The translations under genes and the position numbers were made by a program. Source: Henckelia pumila (taxonomy: Eukaryota; Streptophyta; Magnoliopsida; Lamiales; Gesneriaceae). Taken from it: a stretch of 64,000 nucleotides of DNA. Location of the stretch: the NCBI RefSeq assembly GCF_033568475.1, contig NW_027331831.1, positions 2,418,001 to 2,482,000 on the forward strand, written 5' to 3'. A model generated the notes under the pieces. That model was given only the letters and a program-made list of their open reading frames with translations. It made no database searches and had not been told where the DNA came from. Of the stretch, positions 35,263-46,600 are shown piece by piece (positions within the stretch are counted from its first letter, which is position 1; each line of letters opens with the position of its first letter).

Positions 35263-36073
35263 TGAATTTTCTCTTCTACTATTGTTTTTCAGCTCTGGTG
35301 TTTTTGGTCGATGCTTCACCCAAAATGTTATTCACTACTTGCTCTTCGGTTCGTCTCTCTTTTTCTTTATATTTTTCATCCCATTTGTTTCTGCTTTTTT
35401 TTTTGCCTTTTTTCTGCTTCTACTATACTGTTTTTTAAATCTGAATTTTTATGTTTGGAACCTGAAAATCGTGGATATCTAAAAAAAATTACTTGTTATA
35501 CCTTTGGTTTCTGGTCTAGGCCAATTGTTTTCAGTTATATTATGGATTCTGAACATACCATCCATTTCTTAAAAGCTGAGGCCTACTGCATTTTCCTGTC
35601 CTCCACGGGCACACATGAAAGCAGTATCACCTTTTCTTTTGCAGACAAATCTGTGAGATATTTTGATAGTTTTACTTTACAAACAAGATGATTAATGTTC
35701 ATTAACATGTCAATACTTTCAGGTAATAGAGATGAGGTTGAAGCAGATAGGATAAAGTTGAAGAAAAATGGCGATAGGTCCGCCGACGACAACAGTAAAT
35801 CGAAGAGAGAATGAGAATGTATAGATCATTATCGGTTCCTCCCGTAATAGAGATGATGTTGAAGCAGCAAGAACTTTTATTCAGAATTGTATATTGAATT
35901 TTATTACTGAATAAGACCTGCTAAGTTCGGTGAGTAAAATCCAGAAACTTACTTCCGATATTGTTTGTTTTTGCACCTAAATTCAAATTATATAAATGTT
36001 CAAATCTTTGCATTCTAAGTTTGTTGCAAGTACTAGTTACTGATAAAGGATATATGTCTCTGGATTGATTCAG

Positions 36074-36151
36074 GTTTGGAGGCATTGGCGTGAGGGAACA
36101 CCTGCAAATATGATAGATCCTATGTTGAAGGATGGATTAATGTATAGTTTT
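36074..36151 (+). pseudogene. Captured exon end of a receptor-like kinase
   Basis: After an acceptor CAG the sequence reads VWRHWREGTPANMIDPMLKDG, the kinase-domain signature (W..W.EG....L.DP.L) seen in cysteine-rich and S-domain receptor-like kinases. About 20 residues match before sequence specific to the element follows. Confidence 0.72.
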
Positions 36152-36727
36152 TTCCATAGTATTTATAGTTAGAATTTGATTTTTTTTTAGATGCACTTTT
36201 TGTTTTGTGAAAATACGTGTGGATACATGCATATTTTTGGGTTATTTTGGTGGATATACTTGTGAATTCATGGATGTTTGTTGTTATGAGATGAATAATT
36301 TATTAACCTTATTAGTCTATTTTAAATTATTTTAATTTTTTTTTTGTTTTTTAGAATGTCTTTTACTTCGTCAATTAGTGAAATTGCCGAAGTATAAGCA
36401 TATCTTTTGCTTTGAAAATTTCATTAAAAATCGAAGTAAAAGAATACATTTTACTTCGGCAATTTCTTTAATTGACGAAGTATAAGCATATGTTTTACTT
36501 CGTAACTTATGAAATGAGCGAAGTAAAATATATGTTTTTACTTCGGCACCGGTCCAATTCTGCTTCCATAAAATGACCAAAGACTTCGGTAATTTAAGGT
36601 ATAAGACTTCGGCGATTCAGCGAAGTAAAAAGGTACCCTATTACTTCACGTGACACTACTTCGGTAATTAAGTGCCTACGACTTCGGTTATTAACCGAAG
36701 TCTTAAGCGATTTTTTTACTAGTGAAA

Positions 36728-37249
36728 ACAACTTATATTGGCAAACAAATTGACAGCTTATAAGCTCAGCTAAATACTCACTGGTTATAATGTGTTTGTG
36801 AAAAATATATAAATAAAATTATCAAAATGTATATAATTTATTTCTTCCGATCATGAAATCTTGATTCTGGATATTGGATAAATTAAAATATTTTTATATA
36901 AAAAAATCGATTTAATGCATTTTATCTCGATTGGAATTGCTCACGTTCGGATCATCAAATAATTGTACCTTGTACCATGTGTACAATTAATCAACAGGTG
37001 ACAGCAAAGTGTTCAATGCACCTTCTTTATCCTTACATGTCTCCAACTACAATTCTAAATATTGGGGACACAAGTTGTCTTATAATGCAAAACACAACCA
37101 ACCTTCACTTGTGGTGAGACATGTAGAGTGGCACATGGATATCCACAATAAAATTTATATAAATATATTTTATATATAAAAAAAAAATAATTCAATATTA
37201 TAAAGTTATTTAGATATTCGGACTCGTATAATTTTGCAATATTATAATT
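36728..37249. other. AT-rich flank of the CACTA insertion
   Basis: Bases 36728-36790 (GACAGCTTATAAGCTCAGC) together with 31310-31390 (GTTATAAGTTGTTTGACC, GTTTATAAACTCC) look like two halves of an older AGCTTATAAGCT-type MITE split by the CACTA element. No gene seen. Confidence 0.4.
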
Positions 37250-37251
37250 CA

Positions 37252-37282
<31 letters not shown>

Positions 37283-37290
37283 GTATATAT
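37250..37290. repeat. (AT)n microsatellite
   Basis: About 40 bases of nearly pure AT dinucleotide with a few GT interruptions. Confidence 0.9.
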
Positions 37291-39921
37291 ATTTCAATTA
37301 AAAAAAGGAGGAAAGAAAGAAAATGATGATGTCTCGTACCAAAGCATATCTTTAATTTTTGAAGTTGCAAATTTCTTGCAAGAAAGCGCCTTTTGAAGTG
37401 GGATCCTAGTAATGAACACTCACCTTACATGTCTTCCCATATAGGCAAAGAGTGTGAAGCAAAATGAGTGTGAGATGAGAAGATTCCCCAGGGGAAATTG
37501 ATTGTGATTTTGACATTAAATTCAGCCTCACATCTCTTCAAACACCTTACAAGGTCAAAATATGATCTCATTTTATTCCAATGCCACATGCTTAGTGCTA
37601 AATTTTTTTGTCACTTTCACTTGTAATTGACTTATATGGATAGACACTAAGCAAAAATGAGTTCATTCTACGCGGTTTGAACTATGCATCTTTTCTATCT
37701 TGGTTGAAAATTTAAAATATTGTTTTTCTCAGTAGATTATTTTTTCTTTTTGTTTTTCCTTCAAATGACTTGATTTCGGTAAAGTTCGAACCTATTGAAT
37801 TTTAAAACATTCAAATAATATATGATGTATTTATATCACAGGCTTCAAATCATTCGATCTATTTTATTTAACGCAATCGCGAGCGAACATATAGTCAACG
37901 ACCTTTAATGTAGCACAAATCACATGTAAATGAATGCGTTCACTACCCTTTTGAAAAGAGGCGATTACGATTTTAATGGGTTTGGCGAGATTGATGTTTG
38001 TGGACTATTGTTGTTGCGTAACATTTGCATGTGTCATTTTTAATTTAGTGATTTTTATTTTGGAAGATTGCACTTTGGCTTGATGTATTATTGACCATAT
38101 ATCAAAACTAATGACGAGAAAACGTGGCCAATTTAGATTCATAAGATTTATGTTTCATGTTTTTCTCATATCAGAACGAGATGCATACTTCTCAGCCTAA
38201 TAAAGCCTTTTTATTTCAAATTCCAAACAGTTTAGTTTTGTCCCGCAAAAATTCATAAAAGATTTTGTATGTAATTTTCTAGATATTATGAGTCAATTAA
38301 ATATTCACAAACACTCATGTAAGACTGTCTTATAGTTTAATTTTGTAAGTCAGATATCTAATCCAATCCGATCCATAAAAATATTATTTTAATTATGTCA
38401 AAATATTATTTCCAATATAAATAAGCAGATCAAATCTGTGAGACCATCTCATGACAGACATGCTTAGAAATATTATATCTACTATTTGTACTTAAATATA
38501 CTCCTTAATTTACACAACCACGACCACTTTATCTTTGTTAGAATATCCCGATTCATTTCAACAAATAGCCGTATGTAATTTTTTAGTTCCTTTCACGACT
38601 GATCAATAGTTCCAAAAGAAATAAACTTTAAATTATTTTCACATAAACATCGTATTTATGTATATTTCCTATATAAATTTGGGCTAGATTACATGCAAAG
38701 AAAAGTGATAATATAGAGAAACTTCCAATTAAAAGAAAGTCGTGTACCCATGTCCCAGTGTTTCCGCTTTTTCTCCCAATTAACGCCTACATACACAGTC
38801 TCGTGGGCTCAAAACATGTTTCTTATATATCATTAACATTAACTTTTTTTTTTTTTTTTTAAAAAATAACCTTTCACCCAAAAAATAAGAAAAAAAAATC
38901 TTGCACTAACTATTATTTTATTTAATTTTATATCATTACGTTGTGTTAATTTAATATTTCTATAGGCCTTCAAAAAAAATTTAATATTTCTACAGTATTT
39001 ATTTATATAAATATGAGATGTAAACGAAGACACTGTATGCATCAAATTAAATACTAGATACCATACTTTTAAAAATAATCAATTTGACTAATTATCAGGA
39101 TAACTTATTCAACTATAAATAATGTATCAATCTATCTATATATGATAAAATAATTAAGTCTGCACACAGATTCAAGCCTAAATATAATAATCAGACAAAA
39201 TTTGCCATTTCTTGAAAATGCATCAACATGCATGTGGTATTCTGGCAGTTGCTTTCTCTTTCTGAGGGCGAGTAACTTTTTTATAAACGAATGAATAAAT
39301 ACATAAATGTGAGCTCATCATTTATTTAATAAAAAGGAATTTTCTCTTTTATATTTCCCCCCCCAAAATAGATAAATTTTTTATGCAGTATCCATCAATG
39401 TGACGGTAATCTCCGGACTGACGCTATTAGCCTGCGAATTATAAAAACCAAGTAATCAACCACACTATATGATATATCATCATTCGAGAAAATATTGATA
39501 ATGTACCAACTCGGACACCCAATCTGTGACACTAATTTGTTTGCTAGCATATATATATACATATACAATAATGTGTGTGCGTGGCCTATTGGTTATAAAA
39601 AAATATTGTTGAAGAAGTTGATATTTATACTCTTTTTGTGTTATTTATACTCCATTTTATATATAAAATATGTGTCCAATTTATTAACAACTGGAACGCA
39701 AATAAAAAAATGGAGCATTGCAAACATCCCATGATGCTTTACACTGCATGCACCTCACCAAACTCCTCCTCCATTATCTTATCTTTTCCTCTGCGCCTTC
39801 CAACTTCATATCCATATTTATTTTTTTTGCTTCTTCTTCCAAAATCCATCATCCCACTTGACGAATTGCTACGGTGAATTTCTAATATTCTTATATCGCT
39901 CAGGTTAGCTAGCTAGGTTGC
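37291..39921. other. Long intergenic region without a gene
   Basis: About 2.6 kb of AT-rich DNA with no supported coding region. It contains a copy of the dispersed gtgagaccatctcat repeat (38310-38465) and homopolymer tracts near 38845. The last few hundred bases are the upstream region of the DUF668 gene and become pyrimidine-rich from about 39760, as in a plant promoter and leader. Confidence 0.55.
38310..38465. repeat. Dispersed 'gtgagaccgtctcac' family repeat, copy 2
   Basis: Shares GTAAGACTGTCTTATAG, CATAAAAATATTATTTT and TCTGTGAGACCATCTCATGACAG with copies near 30.1 and 57.0 kb. Decayed; ends not sharply defined. Confidence 0.45.
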
Positions 39922-41334
39922 ATGGCTCTTGAAACATGGTTGATCAAGGTGAAGAAGACACTTTCCTATAGCCTTGATTCAGCGCGCGTCGCCCCACCGT
40001 TGAAAAGCAGGCTCGCGATAAAGAAATCTAGCGTCGGGGTTTTGGCGTTTGAGATTGCGGGTTTCATGTCAAAGATCCTCCATTTATGGGAGTCTCTGTC
40101 GGACGAGAGTGTTGCTAGATTCCGCAGTGAATCAATATGCCTTGAAGGTGTTCGTAAAATTGTGTCAAACGACGATGTGTTCTTATTGGGCCTTGTATGT
40201 GCAGAGTTGGTTGAGAACCTGAGGGTTATCGCGAAATCTGTCTCGAGTATGAGCAAGAAGTGCCAGGACTCGAGCCTCAGATGCTTTGATCGCTTATTCG
40301 ATGAGTTTGCGAACTCGGGTCATGATCCTCACGGCTGGCTTATGGGTTCGAAAGAATGGACGTCTAAGATCAAGGAAATGGAACGTTTTGTTACGATTAC
40401 TGCCTCCTTGCATAGAGAGATGGATGAGCTCGTGGTTCTTGAAAATGGGTTGAAGAAATCATTGCACTGTAAAGATCATGACGCGGCAATCAAAGAGCAG
40501 AAAATCATTGATTTGCGGCAGAAGATTCTGTGGCAGAGGCAGGAAGTTAAGTACCTAAAGGAGAAATCTTTATGGTGCAGAAGCTTTGACACTGTCACTA
40601 AATTGCTGGCAAGATCAGTTTTTGCTGTTCTTGCAAGAATCAAGCTTGTTTTTGGAGTTGGCCATGGCCATGGGTGGTACAATCCGTCGTCGTTACCTCG
40701 CAGTCTTTCTGCCTCAGCATTAGTATATCCTTACGAAAACTCCAATTCGTTTTCGCATGAATCTGGTCCTTTGGCAAAAAACCCACCAAATACTCACGAA
40801 GATCACGGATTTTTCGGGTCCAATTCCAAGATTTTGAAACCACCATCCACCACGTTAGGGGCAGCGGCACTGGCTCTGCACTATTCAAACGTGATTATAG
40901 TGATGGAAAAGATGATCAAGTCACCACAACTAGTAGGTGCCGATGCTCGAGATGATCTCTATTCAATGCTGCCTGATAGCATTCGATTTTTGTTAAGGGC
41001 TAGACTAAAAGGGGTGGGATTTTCGGCTAGTGATCCGGTTCTTGCCGCCGAGTGGCGAGAAGCATTGCAGAAGGTATTGAGATGGCTATCACCGTTGGCA
41101 CACAACATGATCAAATGGCAGAGTGAAAGGAGCTTTGAGCAGCAGAATTTAATTCTGAAAACTAATGTTCTTTTGCTGCAAACTCTGTATTTTGCCAATC
41201 AAGAAAAGACTGAAGCTGCCATAACTGAGCTGTTGGTTGGTCTGAATTACATTTGGAGGTTTGAAAGGGAGATGCATGCTAAATCCATGTTTCAGAACTG
41301 TGATGGATTCTTGAATTCACAAGGTTTTTGTTAA
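39922..41334 (+). CDS. DUF3475/DUF668 domain protein (PSI-like family)
   Basis: 470 residues in one exon. N-terminal DUF3475 at about 36-92 (VGVLAFEIAGFMSKILHLW...), a charged helical middle with likely coiled coil at about 165-215, and DUF668 at about 311-400 (TLGAAALALHYSNVIIVMEK, then MLPDSIRFLLRARLK). This plant-specific family includes PSK SIMULATOR proteins, which affect growth and are linked to peptide-hormone signalling. PSI proteins are longer and often N-myristoylated. This shorter form (MALETW, no Gly2) belongs to the other branch and lacks that signal. The first Met gives the family N-terminus (MALETWLIKVKK). I recall a homologue at Arabidopsis At5g51670, but have not checked it. 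Confidence 0.88.
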   Translation: MALETWLIKVKKTLSYSLDSARVAPPLKSRLAIKKSSVGVLAFEIAGFMSKILHLWESLSDESVARFRSESICLEGVRKIVSNDDVFLLGLVCAELVENLRVIAKSVSSMSKKCQDSSLRCFDRLFDEFANSGHDPHGWLMGSKEWTSKIKEMERFVTITASLHREMDELVVLENGLKKSLHCKDHDAAIKEQKIIDLRQKILWQRQEVKYLKEKSLWCRSFDTVTKLLARSVFAVLARIKLVFGVGHGHGWYNPSSLPRSLSASALVYPYENSNSFSHESGPLAKNPPNTHEDHGFFGSNSKILKPPSTTLGAAALALHYSNVIIVMEKMIKSPQLVGADARDDLYSMLPDSIRFLLRARLKGVGFSASDPVLAAEWREALQKVLRWLSPLAHNMIKWQSERSFEQQNLILKTNVLLLQTLYFANQEKTEAAITELLVGLNYIWRFEREMHAKSMFQNCDGFLNSQGFC

Positions 41335-41954
41335 CTTTTTCAAGTCACTTTATATTGCCTTAAAATTCAGGCAATTCGATTTGATTTCGATCATGTTACG
41401 CCAACGGATTCTGTATTTCAATCTTGTTCCAGATCTGCGAGGATGGCCTCGATTCCAATCCCTGATCTATATATTCAGATATAATTTTTGTACATTCCAT
41501 GGGTTAAAACCATGTTTCCATGTGAAAAATATCAATTTGTAACGTATTTTATTTTATATTTTAACAAGGAAGCGTGGCTCATCTTTTTAGAATTTTATTT
41601 TTGGTGGCCAGCCTGAAAATGCAGGTGCTTTGCAAAAATTGGGACAAAAGTTTGAGTTTGGCCCTTCCCTGTACGCTGCCATGAATCATGATGCATGTGC
41701 ATAAAATAAGAAAAAGAAAACTTGGGCCACACAAGAAAAATCTGCCCTTTCATGTATTTATGAAAATAATTAAATTTAATTATATTCATTTTTATCATCA
41801 AATATTTGTTTTTTCATATTTATTTTCTCTTTTTTTTTTTTTCGAGACCTAGAAATTGATCACACGACACCTTTGAACAATACGATACAATACAATACAC
41901 CTCGGAATATATTCACTACTCACTATGCTTGAGAATAATGATGGACTTAATTTA
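41335..41954. other. 3' flank of the DUF668 gene
   Basis: No gene seen. Poly-T at about 41830 and AT-rich sequence up to the MITE at 41955. Confidence 0.5.
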
Positions 41955-42156
41955 GGCCCCGTTTGGTTTTAAAAGCTAGACAAAAAAATATTTTTTTTAA
42001 AAAAAGTGCTTTTCAGTTAACAAGGTGTTTGGTTGATCAAAAAAGTTCTTAAATAAACACTTTTTAAAGTTAAAAGTAGAGCTTTTTCAAAAATAAAAAA
42101 TTGTAGCTTTTAAAAATACTTATTTTAAAAAATCTCTACAAAATCCAAACGGGCTC
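41955..42156. mobile_element. PIF/Harbinger (Tourist-like) MITE
   Basis: 202 bases with ends GGCCCCGTTTGG and CCAAACGGGCTC (inverted with two mismatches), flanked by TTA on both sides (41952-41954 and 42157-42159). TTA duplication and GGSCCCGTTTGG ends are typical of Tourist-like MITEs. The interior is A/T-rich and noncoding. Confidence 0.75.
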
Positions 42157-42353
42157 TTAGTCTATCAGAATCATGTAAATATTGTCTTGTAATTTATTTA
42201 TTTGTTAAAACCCTTTAACAATTCGAAGAAGTTGCAATTGGCAGCACATATTAAAATTGTAATTGGTTCATTTGGAAAGGGTATTTGGTTTCAGTTTTTC
42301 GAAATAAAAGCGAGTTCGGTCGCTATAAATATTGATGAATCTAAATTAATAAA

Positions 42354-42466
42354 GGTAGTGTTTGGGAGAGTTCTTCGATTTTTATTTAACAAAATTTTAT
42401 AAAATTTCAAAATTTTGTTAAAGGAAAACTGTAAAATATTTCTTTCAAACTCTATCAAACACTACC
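42354..42466. mobile_element. GGTAGTGTTTG-type MITE, copy 1
   Basis: 113 bases with ends GGTAGTGTTTGGGAGAG and CTCTATCAAACACTACC, and a central near-palindrome (ACAAAATTTTATAAAATT...AATTTTGT). A related copy with the same ends lies at 62928-63053. The target repeat is ambiguous (TAAA on both sides). Confidence 0.6.
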
Positions 42467-42540
42467 TAAATATGACGTCATGATATTAAATTTTGAATTA
42501 TAAAAAACACCTCTCCCAAATTACAAAAAAAATTATTTTT

Positions 42541-42838
42541 TATTTAAAATATTATAAAAATCTATTTCAGTAAATTCGGAGTTTACTTCTAATTATCATA
42601 TCTTCATCATTTTTCAAAAGTTTTAGAATAATTAAAATATGCAATCTTATCTTACATTATTAAAAAATAAATTACATGATAAACCCATTTATTTAAAATA
42701 TTATAAAAATCTATTTCAGTAAATTCGGAGTTTACTTCTAATTATCATATCTTCATCATTTTTCAAAAGTTTTAGAATAATTAAAATATGCAATCTTATC
42801 TTACATTATTAAAAAATAAATTACATGATAAACCCATA
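42541..42838. repeat. 149-base exact tandem duplication
   Basis: The block starting TATTTAAAATATTATAAAAATC is repeated with a period of 149 bases (e.g. TCTATTTCAG at 42561 and 42710) with no difference seen by eye. The end of the unit, AAATTACATGATAAACCCAT, occurs a third time just downstream (about 42862-42882). It lies upstream of the U2AF65 transcription unit. Confidence 0.9.
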
Positions 42839-42949
42839 AAAACAAGAAAAACATGCATAGAAATTACATGATAAACCCATAAAAAAACAAGAAAACATAT
42901 ATATATTTTTAATTTTATTGTTGGATCAAATAATCAAGAGCGAGTCTCA

Positions 42950-43114
42950 TTTTAATTGTTAGGGCTTTATATTTTTCCGTTTATAGTTTCGGTTAACGAT
43001 GATGCCGTTAGCATTGTTGGTCACCATCGTTCTAATTTCACCCAATTAGGGTTTGGGGAATTAGTAAAGCGGTTAGCATTCAATTTCGCTTGCAGCGGAT
43101 TACGCGTCGCCAAG
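42950..43114 (+). other. Probable noncoding first exon of U2AF65
   Basis: Contains promoter-proximal TTAGGGTTTGGGG and ends in GCCAAG|GTCCTA, a good donor. The intron would run to TTTAGCAG just before the ATG at 43618. Upstream start not fixed. Confidence 0.5.
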
Positions 43115-43617
43115 GTCCTATCTTTTTCGTTTTCTATTTCTCTTTCATCTTCACGTTGTTATTTCTAGTTTGATTTGTGGATTTGTGTATCACTGTTGGT
43201 TTATGATTAATGAATGTGGTTTTTGTTATTTTTTTTTTCCATGTGAAATGATTTTTTCAATCATTTTTGGTGATGAAATTCGCGCAAAATCACATGTAGC
43301 GGCGACTGTGACTTCGGATCTTCTTGTTTTGGAATTCGGGGTCCTAATTTAGGAATGAAAGTCGGTTAATTGGTGATTCCTGCCCGTTTACTTCGATTAA
43401 CTTTTCTTTTCGCCCTTTTTAATTACGTGTTACTTGGAGTGAGTTGTATCCTCCACTTGGTCAGAGGCAGTGTTCTGATTGAAGTAGAAACTTGGTACAT
43501 TTTAAAGAAGAATACAGCAACTTTTCTATACCTTAATTTTACTGGTATTTATACTGAATTTTTTGATCATGACAATATGGCTAAGGAATTATTGTTTGAT
43601 CTTTTTTACTTTAGCAG

Positions 43618-46600
43618 ATGTCAAGTCATGAAATTGATGAAAACTCCAATCCTCCATTGCATGTGGACTCTCCAGAAGCCGCAGGCGTGCACCACTCGTC
43701 AAGTTCAGGCTCCAAACAGGTCAGCAACGCTGGAATTAGATTGAAATTTAATCATTTGTTGTCATGTTGATAACGCTGCATGGGCATTTGATTGAATGAT
43801 AGGAAGTACAAGAGAAACTGTTGGCCTGAAATTGTGGAATCTGAATTTTGCAGATTTCCATTTTCCTGTTAAAGCTGACAATTGTCATGTTAGATTCCAA
43901 ATTTCATGCAAAAGCATAGCAGAAACCGAAATGACATGTGGTATTTGATCGCATCCGCAGTTTAAAAATAATGGAAATGTGTTTTGAGGACAACACAGTC
44001 AATGATAGCACCGCACCCAAACTTTTCGATTCGTCGGTTCGATCTATGATTTATCATTCATGGAGGGAGATACGAGAATGGTTCACACGGCTGCCTTAAC
44101 TTATAAATTAAATAACGTTCCACTTTAGCAAATCTGTCAAGTGAAAGATACAAAACCGAACACAGCAATCCTTGACTCCGTTCATACCTGAAAATGCTGC
44201 ATATATAGATTCAAGAACCATGGTATTTCAAAATAACCTAGATCCGATGCCTACAACCTAGACACACAGACCTACAGCATCTGGTTGTGAATGTCGCAAG
44301 GAATGAAATTCCTTGACAAGTTCATTAATTTTATCTCCAAGGATAGAAAAACATGAGGAACGATCATAAGGCTAGAAACACTTTAATATAGGAGGAATAG
44401 ATGAATCGATATCATGAAAATTGATTTTTTCGTGACCTATCTATGAACTTTTTAACATAGCTATCTCCATGGGTTTAAAATGAAGCCACCTTGGTTATTT
44501 AAATTGGCCACCCACTAAGAATACAAAAATTGCATTAAAAAAAATATGCAGCCCAATAATACTAAGACAAACATTACAACGAGTCCTGACACTGAAAATA
44601 ACCATTGATATTCAATTACATCTAAACGTCAAAGTGACTCAATCACTCTTAATATTATTGGTCTTGCACTTAAAATTACTTCCAATGCCTTCCAATGCCC
44701 TTGTTTCACTCACGATAAATTGCTGTAGGAAGGGTCATTGCATATTAGTGAGGCCCTTGGCCATGATCTCAAGGACTGAAAGACATTATTAAGCTTATCT
44801 TTAATGAAGAAATGGTGAGTCTAATGTGAAATGCAACAGTAGTTATTCGACATCTCCTACTATCGAACAATATTGTATAATATATATACAATGTTATGTG
44901 ATAAAATTCCCCCACAAATATTTAGGGAGCTTGTCCCTTTGCAAGCCTCGTGCATTGTCTTGCGCATAATGCATGGGTTTTATGGCACTTATGCGGCCTA
45001 TTGCGTCTTGGGGCTCTATCGTAATGCGAGAAACTGATTACATAATTGTGGTTTTTCTCTCTCAGTTTCTTAAGCATTTGTTTAAATTATATGTTGGGCG
45101 AATAGAAACTACTGTTAAACCTTCTTTTCTAAATTATTTTTACTTTTCATTTTTTAAAAAAATAATATTTTATCTTATTTTTCTGTATGTTTCTGCGTTT
45201 GCTGTTGCTACCCTTTTTGCAGCATAAATCTCACTACCATGAGAATGACTTTGAGAGGGAACATTCCCTAAGCATAGATAAAGAAAGAGAAAGAGGTCAT
45301 GATAAACATCGGCGTAGGGACAGGGAACGAGACAGAGAAGGCACTAGGGAAAGAGATCGGGATAAGGATAGAGATAAAGAGAGGGATCGGGATCGACGCC
45401 ATAGAGATCGCCACGTGGACCGAAGTGAGAAAAGGGAGAGGACCAAAGTTCGGGACGATGATGGTGATTATTATAGAAGACGAGACTATGACCGGTGAGC
45501 TGTTTCTTCTCTATTTTAAATATTATGAATTCATGACGTCATCCCATTATTTATCCTATCTTCAAGCATGGGAAAACTTATTTTCAATATCATAGTTTTC
45601 TTATGTTTATTTCACATTTTTGTAGTATTGTAAATTAGTGTTGTTTGCTGGCTAGCCACCATCCATCTTTGCTGCATCTCATCTCATGTTTCACTTTATC
45701 GCAATTTGTGTTAAGCTCACAATATCTTATTGGTCGAAATTCGGATGTTATTATTTTCTGATTCTTAAATAATTTTAGAGCTTCCAGGAGAAGAGACTAT
45801 GGTGGGGATAGGGAAGATAAACACAGGCACAGGTCCAGGTCTCGTTCAAAATCTATATCTGAGCAAAGATCAAAGTCACGATCTCGCTCACGTTCTCGCT
45901 CTAAAAGGTAGGTTATTGCAGAAATTTATCTTCTTTCTTTGCGAGTCACTAAATTTGTTGATCCTTTGGCACAATGAAAGTACAGCAGATATGAAGCATG
46001 CTGAAATCTTAGAATGTGCAACAAACTCATTTTATGAAAATAGAGAGATAAGCTAACCTTTACTTTCTGACTAAATGACATTCATGATAAATTATTTTAT
46101 CCTTTGACATTGAGGTATGTGATGATATATTCAACTATTTTAGTGAAAATGTCTGGTTAAGGAGTTTGTTTGTCGGAATAGGCTATATAGTGGATTGTTT
46201 TCCTTTTCAGTTGGTATAGACAAGGTTGTGAGGTGAAATTGCTTCAAATAAAACAGAGATTTATATCATTAAGAGCTGGGAATTAGAGTTTTCAGGATTG
46301 GATGGAATCACTATTATGATTATTACTCTAAATCATGAGGTAGTGGTGCTTTTCTGAGGTACCTTTTCTTCAGATCTTTGTTACTTGTCTGAAACTTCAA
46401 TTTGTTGAAAGAGTGTAATCTCTTACTAATCTGATTTAATATTGATTCTAGTTTTTAGGTCCAATTCGTCTAGATCCCTAAGCCTCGCTAGTCTTTGTTC
46501 CAGTTTAGTGGTGTGTAATGCTTCAATTGGTTGCAAGACCCAATCATGAACTTTTTGGAGTGATCAATTTGCTATAGATTGAATGTGAAGAATGATGAAT

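Larger units (their letters stand above)
31391..36724 (+). mobile_element. Non-autonomous CACTA (En/Spm) transposon carrying host gene fragments
   Basis: Starts CACTAGTAGAAAA and ends TTTTTTTACTAGTG, the CACTA terminal inverted repeat, and is flanked by the 3-base target repeat AAA (31388-31390 and 36725-36727). Length 5334 bases. Both ends carry clustered subterminal motifs of the ACTTCGG/CCGAAGT type (31415-31600 and 36360-36710), comparable to the transposase-binding repeats of En/Spm. No TNPD-like transposase is visible. The interior has pieces of a DDX6-type helicase, a HAK/KUP transporter, ARV1 and a receptor-like kinase, all on the plus strand and some with introns, so they were copied from DNA. 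This is a Pack-CACTA arrangement. Confidence 0.88.

Noticed and set aside
43370-43744. 124-residue ORF upstream of and overlapping the first U2AF65 coding exon
   Set aside because: It runs through the leader intron in another frame; the U2AF65 start at 43618 directly follows an acceptor.
45187-45595. RD/RE-rich ORFs in two frames as separate genes
   Set aside because: They are one exon of U2AF65 (45223-45494) and its frame shadow.
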